DNA from: Exiguobacterium artemiae 255-15
GTDB lineage: Bacteria; Bacillota; Bacilli; Exiguobacteriales; Exiguobacteriaceae
Length of the DNA: 64,000 bases
NCBI RefSeq assembly: GCF_000019905.1
Contig: NC_010556.1
Span: forward strand, 2,630,001 to 2,694,000
Direction: 5' to 3'
Shown here: positions 16,543 through 25,127 of the stretch, one piece after another
How positions within the stretch are numbered: the stretch's first letter is position 1
How the letters are laid out: the number at the start of each line of letters is the position of its first letter
Translations under genes and position numbers: made by a program
The notes under the pieces: model-generated
What the model was told of the DNA's origin: nothing
The model's database searches: none
Seen by the model: the letters and a program-made list of their open reading frames with translations, nothing else

Positions 16543-19086
16543 GTGAAATGGATTAATCAAAAAATTGGTCGCCAATTGATGTTTGCCTTTTATATGGTTT
16601 TCATCGCGCTCAGTCTGACGTCAGCGATCGTCTATACTTATACGGAACGAAAGATCGACCAGACGAATGCCACGTTCGATGATTTACGGGAACGCCGAAC
16701 GAATGCCAATACATTAGCCAACGAATGGACACTTGTGCAGAGCAATGTGAAATCGTATGTGCTGTTCGGTACACCAGAAATACTCGATACGATCAAAGCG
16801 AATCAGCGGGAAATCAATCGTTTGACGACCTGGTTCGAAAAAAATGCCATTTACGAACAAGGAAAGGAATATGCGGTCGCCACCCGGACACTTTATGATG
16901 ATTACTTCGGGACCGCCCTTCCATTGTTGACAGAATACGTCGCCGGTAAGACAGACGGATCGATCGACGAAACATTCCTTGATCCGAAAACCCTTGCTTC
17001 CTTGTCGAACGGTGAAAATTTATTTAATGAAAACGGCACGTTAAAAGGCTCAAACAGTCAATTGACGACAGATACGGATGCAGCCGGCATCGATACGTTA
17101 CTCACGGACTACTTGACGTTGATTCAAAACAAAGAGACGGAAGCGAAAACGAACCTGCTCGGTGAGATGCGGGTCGCTCAGTTCATCTGGCTGTCGAATC
17201 TCGTCGTCCTGATCATCATCCTGTTACTGCTCGTGCGACCGTTCATCAGCCGGGTGACGAAGCAGGTCAACACGTTATCCCGTGACAGTGCCCTGCTCGC
17301 AAGCGGAGAGGACATCAACACGATTCCATTACCAAAACGTCAGGATGAGCTGTATATCTTAACGACATCCTTTAACCGGATGGCGACGTCGATCGCCGAC
17401 AATAAAGTCCATATGCTGGCGAAAAACGAAGAGTTACAAGCGCAACAGGAAGAGCTTGTCGCCCAGCAGGAAGAGTTGCAGGCACAACAGGAAGAGCTCG
17501 AAGAAGCACTCGAAATCACGTTACGCAGCGAACAGCATCTGAAATACCGCAATGAACTGACGGAGACCCTCGCGTCACGCGAGACGTTGACGGCGTATCC
17601 GGAAATCATCGAAAAACTTGTCGCCATCACCCACTCAGAAATCGGTGCCCTGCTGTTCCTCGATCAGCATGACGTCCGCTCGACGATTGAGTACGGGATG
17701 ACGGAAGAGATGGTCGGTCAGCTCGTCAAGGACGATCAATCGTTGTTCCACCGGGCCCGCGTCTTAAAACGACCGGTCCATTCGTCAAAACAAGTTGCTC
17801 ATGACAGTCCGTTGCCATATCCGTACTATATGTATGAGGTTGCCGTGCCGATCCTTGATCCGAACGAAGAACAGATCATCGCCTGCGTCTACCTCGTCCG
17901 GTACCGGGATGCCTTCACACCGGAACAGATGGGTGACATCCTGTCGTTCTCGCACCAGTTGTCCCTTTCACTGATGCGGATGGGAATTTATGAAAAAATG
18001 ATGCACGAGAAAAATAAGACCGGCCAACTCCTGAACTCGATCCGGGAAGCCGTCGTCTACATCGAACACGAATCCGACGAACTGCTTGTCAACGAACCGT
18101 TGATGAAACTATTCCCGGAAGTCCAGACGGAATACCAGGACGACAGTAATCTGTCCTCGTTCCGCCAGGCGATGTCGGCACTCTCCGCCATCATCGATGA
18201 ACCGGAACCGTTTGAACAGTATATCGAACAAATCGTCGAACAGAACCTGCCGAAAGACAGTCTTCTCGTCTCGATCCGTTCACACAGTGCCTACATCCAG
18301 ATTTACGCGGAAAAAATCCAGATCAATCAGGTCTGGGTCGGTACAATGCTCGTCTTGCGCGACGTCACGAAAGAGACGGAAGCGGACCGGATGAAAGAAG
18401 AGTTCGTCTCGACGGTCTCGCATGAACTGCGGACACCCTTATCCTCGATTTACGGTTTTACGGAACTGATGCTGAACCGGGAAATCGATCCGCCGAAACA
18501 ACGCAAGTACTTGACGACGATCCACTCGGAAACGGGACGCCTGACGACACTCGTCAATGATTTCCTCGATGTCCAGCGGATGGAATCAAGCGAACAACGT
18601 TATCAGATGGCGACGTTTGACCTCGTTCAGCTGGCAGCAGAATTGATCGACTTCCATGATGCTTCCCATACGACACACGAATTGTCGTTTGAAGCTGTCG
18701 GACCGATCATGATTGATGCCGATGCGGAAAAAATCAAACAGTTGCTGAACAACCTGCTCAGCAATGCAATCAAATATTCACCGGACGGCGGCAACGTCGC
18801 GATTCGTATCGAAAACCACGACGGCTTTGCGGAAATCACGATTCGTGACCAAGGAATCGGTATTCCCCAAGAAGCGATGTCGAAGTTGTTCGATAAGTTT
18901 TACCGGGTCGACAATTCGGAAACCCGGAAAATCGGTGGAACCGGACTTGGCCTGTCGATTTGTAAGGAAATCGTCAAGCACCATAACGGGACGATTGATG
19001 TCGAGTCGACGATCGGCGCCGGATCGACGTTTACGATCCGCTTCCCGATTGCGGTCATCTCGACCATCCTCACGTATGAAGAATAA
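16543..19086 (+). CDS. orphan membrane sensor histidine kinase (CHASE3-like, HAMP, GAF, PAS-like)
   Basis: The 847-residue kinase has membrane helices at about 8-30 and 208-230 around a CHASE3-like helical sensor. A HAMP segment follows, then a strict coiled coil of QAQQEEL repeats (about 297-325) and a GAF-like domain (about 330-480). After that come a PAS-like region, the HisKA box with His627 (TVSHELRTPLSSIYGFTELM) and a full HATPase domain (NNLLSNAIKYSPDGG, RDQGIGIP, GGTGLGLSICKE). No response regulator lies next to it. GTG start with GGAGG at 8 bp. It should autophosphorylate and signal to a regulator encoded elsewhere. Confidence 0.9.
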   Translation: MKWINQKIGRQLMFAFYMVFIALSLTSAIVYTYTERKIDQTNATFDDLRERRTNANTLANEWTLVQSNVKSYVLFGTPEILDTIKANQREINRLTTWFEKNAIYEQGKEYAVATRTLYDDYFGTALPLLTEYVAGKTDGSIDETFLDPKTLASLSNGENLFNENGTLKGSNSQLTTDTDAAGIDTLLTDYLTLIQNKETEAKTNLLGEMRVAQFIWLSNLVVLIIILLLLVRPFISRVTKQVNTLSRDSALLASGEDINTIPLPKRQDELYILTTSFNRMATSIADNKVHMLAKNEELQAQQEELVAQQEELQAQQEELEEALEITLRSEQHLKYRNELTETLASRETLTAYPEIIEKLVAITHSEIGALLFLDQHDVRSTIEYGMTEEMVGQLVKDDQSLFHRARVLKRPVHSSKQVAHDSPLPYPYYMYEVAVPILDPNEEQIIACVYLVRYRDAFTPEQMGDILSFSHQLSLSLMRMGIYEKMMHEKNKTGQLLNSIREAVVYIEHESDELLVNEPLMKLFPEVQTEYQDDSNLSSFRQAMSALSAIIDEPEPFEQYIEQIVEQNLPKDSLLVSIRSHSAYIQIYAEKIQINQVWVGTMLVLRDVTKETEADRMKEEFVSTVSHELRTPLSSIYGFTELMLNREIDPPKQRKYLTTIHSETGRLTTLVNDFLDVQRMESSEQRYQMATFDLVQLAAELIDFHDASHTTHELSFEAVGPIMIDADAEKIKQLLNNLLSNAIKYSPDGGNVAIRIENHDGFAEITIRDQGIGIPQEAMSKLFDKFYRVDNSETRKIGGTGLGLSICKEIVKHHNGTIDVESTIGAGSTFTIRFPIAVISTILTYEE

Positions 19087-19090
19087 ACTG

Positions 19091-19127
19091 ACGTGCCTTT
19101 GTCATTCGACAAGGGCACGTTTTTTTG
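19091..19127 (+). terminator. intrinsic terminator of the orphan kinase gene
   Basis: ACGTGCCTTTGTC pairs with GACAAGGGCACGT (one G-T pair), loop ATTC, then T7. Confidence 0.93.
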
Positions 19128-19193
19128 TCAGGTTACGGACTACGGCAGGACGGGTATTAGGAGAAGAGCTGAAAAACGAAGGGAGTTTTAGAC

Positions 19194-20057
19194 ATGGCAT
19201 TAGGTTGGATTGGATTAGGTCATATGGGAGTGCCGATGGCGTTACGTCTAAGACGAGCCGGGCATCCGGTCAACGTGTATAACCGGACGGTCGAGAAGAC
19301 GGAGTCTCTCGTCAAAGAAGGGGCTGTCGCGCTCGAATCGCCCCGCGCCGTCGTCGAACAATCGGACATCATCTTTCTGATGCTCGCGGATGGTCCCGCC
19401 ATCACGGCGGTCTTCGAACAGGAAAACGGGCTGCTGGCAAGTAAGCTGTCGGGGAAAACCCTCGTCAACTTGAGTACGATTTCACCGGAACAATCGGTGT
19501 CCTTTGCGGAACGGATCGAACAGGCCGGCGCAACGTATCTCGAAGCACCTGTCTCCGGATCCGTCGGGGTCGCGGAAGCCGGTCAACTCGTCCTGCTGCT
19601 CGGCGGAGACGAACAGGCGATTGCCGCCTGTCGTCCCTACTTCGAAATTCTCGGTAAGGAAAGCATTCATTTCGGTGCCCACGGAACAGGGAGTTCGGCC
19701 AAACTTGCCATCAACCTCCTGCTCGCACTTGTCGGGGAAGGTGTTGCCGAGACGCTGTTGCTCGGCGAACGGGCCGGACTCGACAAAGAGAAGCTGATTC
19801 AGCTGATCGGAGCATCCGGAATGAACACGCCGCTCTTCCAAGGGAAACAGACGATGTACCGGGACGAACAGTTCCCGCCTGCGTTTCCGCTCCGCTTGAT
19901 GGCAAAGGATCTCGGTTTGATCACGGAAGAAGCGAAACGATTGACGCTCGACCTGCCACTGGCAGCGACGGCACAGACGCAGTATCAACATGCCTTGGAA
20001 AGTGGCCACGGCGACGAAGACATGGCCGCTGTGTATCTGTCATTAAAGCAGCGGTAA
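19194..20057 (+). CDS. NAD(P)-dependent oxidoreductase of the 3-hydroxyisobutyrate dehydrogenase family
   Basis: The 287-residue protein has the N-terminal cofactor fold GWIGLGHMGVPMALRLRRAG, the substrate motif EAPVSGSVGVAEAGQLVLLL (near 117-136) and the catalytic Lys region GTGSSAKLAINLLLALVGEG (near 165-185). It ends with the helical domain MAKDLGLITEEAKR. This is the beta-hydroxyacid dehydrogenase superfamily: 3-hydroxyisobutyrate, tartronate semialdehyde or glyoxylate/succinic-semialdehyde reductases. Which acid is used cannot be decided. Single gene with GAAGGGAG before the ATG. Confidence 0.85.
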   Translation: MALGWIGLGHMGVPMALRLRRAGHPVNVYNRTVEKTESLVKEGAVALESPRAVVEQSDIIFLMLADGPAITAVFEQENGLLASKLSGKTLVNLSTISPEQSVSFAERIEQAGATYLEAPVSGSVGVAEAGQLVLLLGGDEQAIAACRPYFEILGKESIHFGAHGTGSSAKLAINLLLALVGEGVAETLLLGERAGLDKEKLIQLIGASGMNTPLFQGKQTMYRDEQFPPAFPLRLMAKDLGLITEEAKRLTLDLPLAATAQTQYQHALESGHGDEDMAAVYLSLKQR

Positions 20058-20076
20058 CCCTGGAGCAATCAAAATC

Positions 20077-20120
20077 AGGCGAGACTATTCCCGGTTCTTA
20101 TAACGGAAGTAGTCTCGCCT
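20077..20120 (+). terminator. hairpin downstream of the dehydrogenase gene, possible terminator
   Basis: AGGCGAGACTA pairs perfectly with TAGTCTCGCCT around a 22-nt loop. The T-run after it is poor, so termination is uncertain. Confidence 0.5.
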
Positions 20121-20279
20121 ATTCCTGGTGGGGTAAGCCATCACTTTTATCCATTAAATCAACTGACGAAGCAATGTTTGACCCGTCCCACGCATCTAAG
20201 AAAGCATGGAATCATCATCAACACATTCATCAAACGATTAACAGACAATAGCGCGTCATGGATGAAAATGGAGCTTTCG

Positions 20280-20514
20280 TCATATATATATGCGTATACG
20301 ACTCATCGAAGGTCGATGAAAGATGCGAACGAATGTCTCGGCAGGAATGACTTCGGCGCCGGGGCGTAAATAATTCTTCTCTTCTTGAATCGAAATCCAA
20401 TAATAACTGTAATGGTTGTTCCGTAAAGATGGTCACTTGACAGTCGATTTCAAGCCGCTGGTAATAATCGAAGACACACTGACGAACGAATAAGGCTCTC
20501 TCATGAGTAATCAT
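20280..20514 (-). pseudogene. small gene of unknown function, apparently frameshifted
   Basis: A start codon at 20514 has GGAAGG 9 bp upstream and begins MITHERALFVRQCVFDYYQR, IDCQVTIFTEQ. In that frame the protein then turns into Arg/Ser-rich nonsense. In the +1 frame, open from 20432 to the TGA at 20280, the text looks protein-like: YYWISIQEEKNYLRPGAEVI, then AETFVRIFHRPSMSRIRIYI. A single indel between about 20390 and 20432 would join them into a protein of roughly 77 residues. It could be decay, an assembly error or programmed slippage. No family recognised. Confidence 0.5.
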
Positions 20515-20672
20515 ATGTGCCGCCCTTCCATTCACTTATCCAACTCGAATAGTGAATATTCAAAAAAACTAGTACATGACATATTCCTATTTAATAACTA
20601 TTACCCTGTTTGATCTTCTAATATCGAAGATCAAACAACTCGTCCCTTCTTTTGACTCCTGCAGCATACGCC

Positions 20673-20719
20673 AAAAAGAGCGGACAGCATCCGATTTTCA
20701 TCGCTTCTGTCCGCTCTTT
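20673..20719 (-). terminator. intrinsic terminator of flhO-flhP
   Basis: On the minus strand AAAGAGCGGACAG pairs perfectly with CTGTCCGCTCTTT, ending in T5. Confidence 0.9.
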
Positions 20720-20752
20720 CTAGAAATCCTCTTCATAGATCACCATTCAACA

Positions 20753-21535
20753 TTATTTCAGTGACGTCACGATACCCATCATCTGGTCCGATGTCGTCAG
20801 GGCTTTTGAATTAAACTGGTACGCCCGCTGAATCTGCGTCAGGTTCGTCATCTCCGTCGCCATATCGACATTCGAGGTCTCAAGCGTTCCGACCGTCAAC
20901 GGATTTCCCGTCGCATTTTGGTATTGTCCTGCCGTCGTATAGAGACCGCCTCCGACATCGGTCAATTCCCCGTGGTTCGGAATATCGGCGACACCAATCC
21001 GGGCGAGGACACGTCGTTCCCCGTTCAAGACGCCGGTGATGTTGCCATCTTTGTTCAGTTCGATCGACGTCGCATCGTCCGGGAATGTAATCGGTTCGTT
21101 CGCCTGATTGATGACCGATCGTCCGGCATCATCTGTCAACAGGACTTGTCCGTTTGCCTGCGGAGACAATTCAAAATTACCGTCACGTGTAAACTTCGTC
21201 ACGCCGTCCGCATCAATCACACCAAAGAAATGGTGCGGATTGCTGAGCGCCGCGTCGAGCTTACGTCCGGTATTTTGGAACGTCCCGGTTGCGAAACGCG
21301 TTGCTTCATTAGCGACGTATCCGCCGACACCAAGGCGCAGACCAGCAGGTGTCGTCAGCGATCCCGGCGTCAGTCCCGCCGGTTGATTGTTCAGATTCCG
21401 GACGAGCAGTTCATTGAACTGGGAATCCCGCCGTTTGTAGCCGTTCGTATTGGCATTCGCCAAGTTATGTCCGGTCGTATCGAGCTGCTTTTGAAGCTGA
21501 GCCATCGTACTGGCCGATGTATAAAGTGATTGCAT
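20753..21535 (-). CDS. flhP: flagellar rod/hook-basal body protein FlhP
   Basis: The 260-residue protein is a FlgG/FlgF-type axial protein. Its N-terminal motif is MQSLYTSASTMAQLQKQLDT, with TTGHNLANANTNGYKRRDSQ just after, and the C-terminal helix motif is TLETSNVDMATEMTNLTQIQ, ending near QMMGIVTSLK. Such proteins polymerise as the distal rod outside the membrane. It follows flhO by 15 bp, as in B. subtilis where flhO-flhP sit after mbl and are needed for assembly. No signal peptide: export is through the flagellar type III system. Confidence 0.9.
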   Translation of the reverse strand: MQSLYTSASTMAQLQKQLDTTGHNLANANTNGYKRRDSQFNELLVRNLNNQPAGLTPGSLTTPAGLRLGVGGYVANEATRFATGTFQNTGRKLDAALSNPHHFFGVIDADGVTKFTRDGNFELSPQANGQVLLTDDAGRSVINQANEPITFPDDATSIELNKDGNITGVLNGERRVLARIGVADIPNHGELTDVGGGLYTTAGQYQNATGNPLTVGTLETSNVDMATEMTNLTQIQRAYQFNSKALTTSDQMMGIVTSLK

Positions 21536-21550
21536 GAACTTCCTCCTTGA

Positions 21551-22339
21551 TTAACGGACGCGTCCGATTTCCGAGACTGCTTTTTCCGCCGTCCGGTCAT
21601 AGGCCTGGATGACTTTCTGATTGGCTTCGAACTGGCGGAGACCGGCGTTCATCTCTGTCATCGTCTGTTCAACTTCGACATTTCCGAGTTCGAGTACCCC
21701 TTGATCGACCTTGATGGCACCGCCATTTAACGCATCCGGTGACCGGAATAGACCGTTCCCGGTCCGCTCAAGCGTTTCCGGCTGATTCGTGACGACCAGA
21801 CCGAGGTTGCCGATGGCTTGACCGTTTCCATCCGTGACGGCACCGTCTGCACTGACGGTGAAATCTTCATTCACGACGTTCAGCGGCTGACCGGCGTCAC
21901 CGAGGACGAGATCATTTTCCGTCGTCCGCAAGAGACCGTCCTGTCCGACGGCGAATTGACCGTTCGTCGTATAGAGTGTCTCTTCTTCGCCGGTCGCGGG
22001 ATCGGCATGCCGGATCGTAAACAGAGCCGCTCCTTCAAGCGAACTGATTTGAAGATCCGTTGCGTTACCCGTCTCTGTAATCGAGCCGAGAGCGAAGTTC
22101 GGTGTCGCCGCCTGCATGAAAACACCGGTCGCGAGTTTCCCGACTGTCCCGCGGGAACGGACACCGGATTGTTCATTGACGCCCGACTGCTGGATCATCA
22201 TCTCAGGAAAGGTCCGGAGGGACGCCTGATCGGCCCGGAAGCCCGGCGTCCGGGCGTTGGCCAGGTTATTGCTTAACATCTCTTGCTGCCGTTGTAACGC
22301 CTGCATCGCACCAGACGCCGTATACATTCCTCGTAACAT
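21551..22339 (-). CDS. flhO: flagellar rod/hook-basal body protein FlhO
   Basis: The 262-residue protein is a paralogue of FlhP. It has the N-terminal rod motif MLRGMYTASGAMQALQRQQE with LSNNLANARTPGFRADQ, a central D1-like beta region, and the C-terminal motif LELGNVEVEQTMTEMNAGLR, ending near the helix EANQKVIQAYDRTAEKAV. GAGGAG precedes the ATG. It is first in a two-gene operon, divergent from the GGDEF-EAL gene. A CCGATAT box about 50 bp upstream recalls the flagellar sigma-D -10. Confidence 0.9.
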   Translation of the reverse strand: MLRGMYTASGAMQALQRQQEMLSNNLANARTPGFRADQASLRTFPEMMIQQSGVNEQSGVRSRGTVGKLATGVFMQAATPNFALGSITETGNATDLQISSLEGAALFTIRHADPATGEEETLYTTNGQFAVGQDGLLRTTENDLVLGDAGQPLNVVNEDFTVSADGAVTDGNGQAIGNLGLVVTNQPETLERTGNGLFRSPDALNGGAIKVDQGVLELGNVEVEQTMTEMNAGLRQFEANQKVIQAYDRTAEKAVSEIGRVR

Positions 22340-22386
22340 ATGTGTTGGCTCCTCATTGACTTATTGTTCAATTCTGTTCCTTAAGT

Positions 22387-22395
22387 ATATCGGTC
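22387..22395 (-). promoter_or_regulatory. possible sigma-D-like -10 element for flhO-flhP
   Basis: On the minus strand GACCGATAT contains CCGATAT of the sigma-D -10 (GCCGATAT). A TAAA at the usual 13-15 bp is lacking, so this is tentative. Confidence 0.3.
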
Positions 22396-22528
22396 AATTT
22401 TTTAGAAATTCGATGTTTTTTTCAAAATAAGGGAATGAATCGCGTAGATGAATCGAAAGGCCTACCCCATTCGTTCAAAAACATTTGCTTATTTTTCAAC
22501 AGACATGATATGTCTAAATCCCATAAAT

Positions 22529-22537
22529 TGTTATAAT
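22529..22537 (+). promoter_or_regulatory. extended -10 promoter of the degenerate GGDEF-EAL gene
   Basis: TGTTATAAT is a perfect extended -10 (TGnTATAAT), 33 bp before the ATG. The paralogous gene at 56414 has a related TGTTATATT. Confidence 0.6.
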
Positions 22538-22569
22538 CAAGTTATAACGACACTAAATGAGGTGAGATC

Positions 22570-25074
22570 ATGCCCTTCTTCAAAAAGAAGAACACAGAAT
22601 CCTTCATCAACGGCTCCCTGGATTTTAAACAACTGGTCGACGCAACACACTTTCTCGAAAACCATCCCGATGCGGTCTATACCTTGAATTTAGAAGGACA
22701 GATTGTTTCCTACAATCAAAAACTGTCCCTGCTGCTCGGCTACGGTGGAAAAAAACTTCAGCACCAGCATTTCAGTGAGTTCATCACACCGGCTGAAGCG
22801 AAGCGGATTGCTCCGATTAAACAACGGGCTTTAAGCGGCGAGACCGTCCACTTTACGGCAGAAGTCGCCCATCACGACGGGCATCGCCTGACGATGAATG
22901 TCACGAACATTCCGATTTATCAAAATCACGTCATCATCGGTGTCTACGGCATCGCCCGGGACATCACCCAGCATATTCAGCTGCGGCTTCAGCACACCCG
23001 GTTGTCAGCAAAAGAACAGCTGACGGCGTCGCTCCCGGGTCTGGCTTTTTTTGAATACGAAACGACACGGGACCGGCTGACTTTATCGGCTCATTTCGCC
23101 TCGTTACTGGATATCTCACAGCATCGGCTCGCTTCCCTCGAGTACGATGAGTTTTTACTTGAAATCCATCCCGATGACCGGTCACGCTTTAAACAACAAC
23201 TGACGCTCCTTCAGCCAGGAGAACCAACTGCCTCCTGTACCTTGCGGATGAATCAAACACGCGACTATACACAAGAGGTGATCTGTCAGGGACTCCGCTC
23301 CGAAGACGGTTCCGAGGAGCTGTTCAGTTTTCTCTTTCAGGCCGTTACAAAAGCGACGGATGAAACGGATACCAAACGCGTATCAGATCGAACCATCCTT
23401 GACCAGGAGGAAGATATCCGGAAACTGTCCTTGTATGATCAAGTGACGGGACTGCCGAACCGAACGTTATTCCTCGAAGAAGTCGAGCACTTGATCCGGA
23501 CCGACCATCCGTTTACGATTCTATCGCTTGATTTCAATCAGTTGCATCGGATCAATGAACAGATCGGCTACGATATTGGTGATCAATGGTTACGCCAGAC
23601 GAGCCGCTACTTAACGGAAACATTACCGGACCTCTATTGCGCCCGTCTGACCGGTGATCATTATGCCGTCTTGTCGACACAACCGTTTGATGAAGTCGCC
23701 CTCAAAGCGATGTGTCTCGATTTGCTGGCGTTGAACACGACCCGGATTCAAATCGAAGGCTATGAACTGGTGGCCGAGCTCGCGATCGGTCTCAGTCCAT
23801 TCCAACATGACGAAATGGCGGCTACCGAGCTGTTACATACTGCCAGCCGGGCCTTGTCCCGTGCCAAACTGAAAGCACAGCCCGCTTACGAATTTTATAC
23901 GTCACAGCTTGATCTTGAAATTTACCGCCGTCATCAACTGGAACAGAGTCTGCGGAATGCGATCCAGCAGGATGAGCTGTTTCTCGAATATCAACCAAAA
24001 GTCGACATTTGGAGCGGGCAGATTCTGGCATGCGAGGCTTTGATTCGTTGGGATCATCCCGAATGGGGACGGATTCCGCCGCAAGACTTCATTCCGTTGT
24101 CAGAGGAAGGTCATTGTTATCTGCCGATCGGTGAATGGGTTCTCGAGACGGTCTGCCGGACGATTCAGTCCCTTTTGCAACAACAAAGTCCAGTCGTCCC
24201 GATTTCAATCAATCTGTCTTCGAAGCAGCTGCTGCACCGGGATTTCGTCGACACGGTCCGGACGTGTCTGCACCGCCATCAAGTTCCGGCCCGGTACTTG
24301 CAACTCGAGCTTCAGGAAAGTGTGTTGTTGCATGAGAGTGAGTTCGTCAAAGAGACGTTGCAACAGCTTCACCAGTTGGGGATCCAGCTGATTCTCGACG
24401 GCTACGGAAGCGGTGTTTCTTCGTTGAGCAGTCTTCAAACATATCCGATCAGCAGTCTGAAACTCGACCGGTCGTTCGTCGCCCGACTTGAAGAAGACGA
24501 GCAGCCGGTTCCGCTCATCAAAAGCATCGTCTACCTGGCAAAAGAATTTCAGTTGTCGGTCGTCGCTGAAGGAATCGAGACGCTGCACCAGCTCGATCAA
24601 TTCCGGGACTTTGAATGCCACGCCGTTCAAGGCTATCTGTTCAGCCGTCCGGTCGGCATCGACACCTTACGTCTGCTGTTGAAACAAGGTGTCCTGCACC
24701 CCGTCGAATCAATGAAGAAGTCACCGAAAAAACCGTTGCCGTCTCTGCACGGACTCATCTCGATCACGCGGTTAAACGGAAAAGATGTCAACGTTGGGGC
24801 TTCACCGATCCTCATCACCCGCAGTACGAACCGTTCCGTTCATTTTTATGCGTCGATCCGCTTACCGGTCGATCATCAAATCGAACTGTCGCTTCAATTG
24901 ACGGACATCGTCCATCCGAAAACACTGATCGAACCGCTCGCCGTGACCGAACTCGATAACGGGCTGTTCCATTATTCGGCCGACTATAAAGTCCGGGCTC
25001 AATCGGGACAAATCATGAAGGCGCTCGAGACATCCGAGCAACTTAGGCTCGATGAATTCTTTATGTTATCCTGA
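22570..25074 (+). CDS. PAS-GGDEF-EAL protein with degenerate catalytic motifs (likely c-di-GMP effector)
   Basis: The 834-residue soluble protein has two PAS domains (about 20-140 and 150-270), a GGDEF domain (about 275-440), an EAL domain (about 460-710) and a 100-residue C-terminal beta domain shared with the paralogue at 56414. The GGDEF signature is TGDHY (361-365), so no cyclase activity is expected. The EAL Glu489 is kept, but the metal-binding DD pair is Asp610-Gly611 (ILDGYGSG instead of LDDFGTG). Loss of that Asp normally abolishes hydrolysis. It is likely a c-di-GMP or partner-binding protein, next to flagellar rod genes. Confidence 0.85.
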   Translation: MPFFKKKNTESFINGSLDFKQLVDATHFLENHPDAVYTLNLEGQIVSYNQKLSLLLGYGGKKLQHQHFSEFITPAEAKRIAPIKQRALSGETVHFTAEVAHHDGHRLTMNVTNIPIYQNHVIIGVYGIARDITQHIQLRLQHTRLSAKEQLTASLPGLAFFEYETTRDRLTLSAHFASLLDISQHRLASLEYDEFLLEIHPDDRSRFKQQLTLLQPGEPTASCTLRMNQTRDYTQEVICQGLRSEDGSEELFSFLFQAVTKATDETDTKRVSDRTILDQEEDIRKLSLYDQVTGLPNRTLFLEEVEHLIRTDHPFTILSLDFNQLHRINEQIGYDIGDQWLRQTSRYLTETLPDLYCARLTGDHYAVLSTQPFDEVALKAMCLDLLALNTTRIQIEGYELVAELAIGLSPFQHDEMAATELLHTASRALSRAKLKAQPAYEFYTSQLDLEIYRRHQLEQSLRNAIQQDELFLEYQPKVDIWSGQILACEALIRWDHPEWGRIPPQDFIPLSEEGHCYLPIGEWVLETVCRTIQSLLQQQSPVVPISINLSSKQLLHRDFVDTVRTCLHRHQVPARYLQLELQESVLLHESEFVKETLQQLHQLGIQLILDGYGSGVSSLSSLQTYPISSLKLDRSFVARLEEDEQPVPLIKSIVYLAKEFQLSVVAEGIETLHQLDQFRDFECHAVQGYLFSRPVGIDTLRLLLKQGVLHPVESMKKSPKKPLPSLHGLISITRLNGKDVNVGASPILITRSTNRSVHFYASIRLPVDHQIELSLQLTDIVHPKTLIEPLAVTELDNGLFHYSADYKVRAQSGQIMKALETSEQLRLDEFFMLS

Positions 25075-25080
25075 CACATC

Positions 25081-25119
25081 AAAAAGGCGATACCGATGCA
25101 GAATCGGAATCGCCTTTTT
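25081..25119. terminator. bidirectional intrinsic terminator between GGDEF-EAL and MFS genes
   Basis: AAAAAGGCGAT pairs perfectly with ATCGCCTTTTT, giving a T-run on both strands between convergent genes. Confidence 0.9.
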
Positions 25120-25127
25120 CGTATGCA

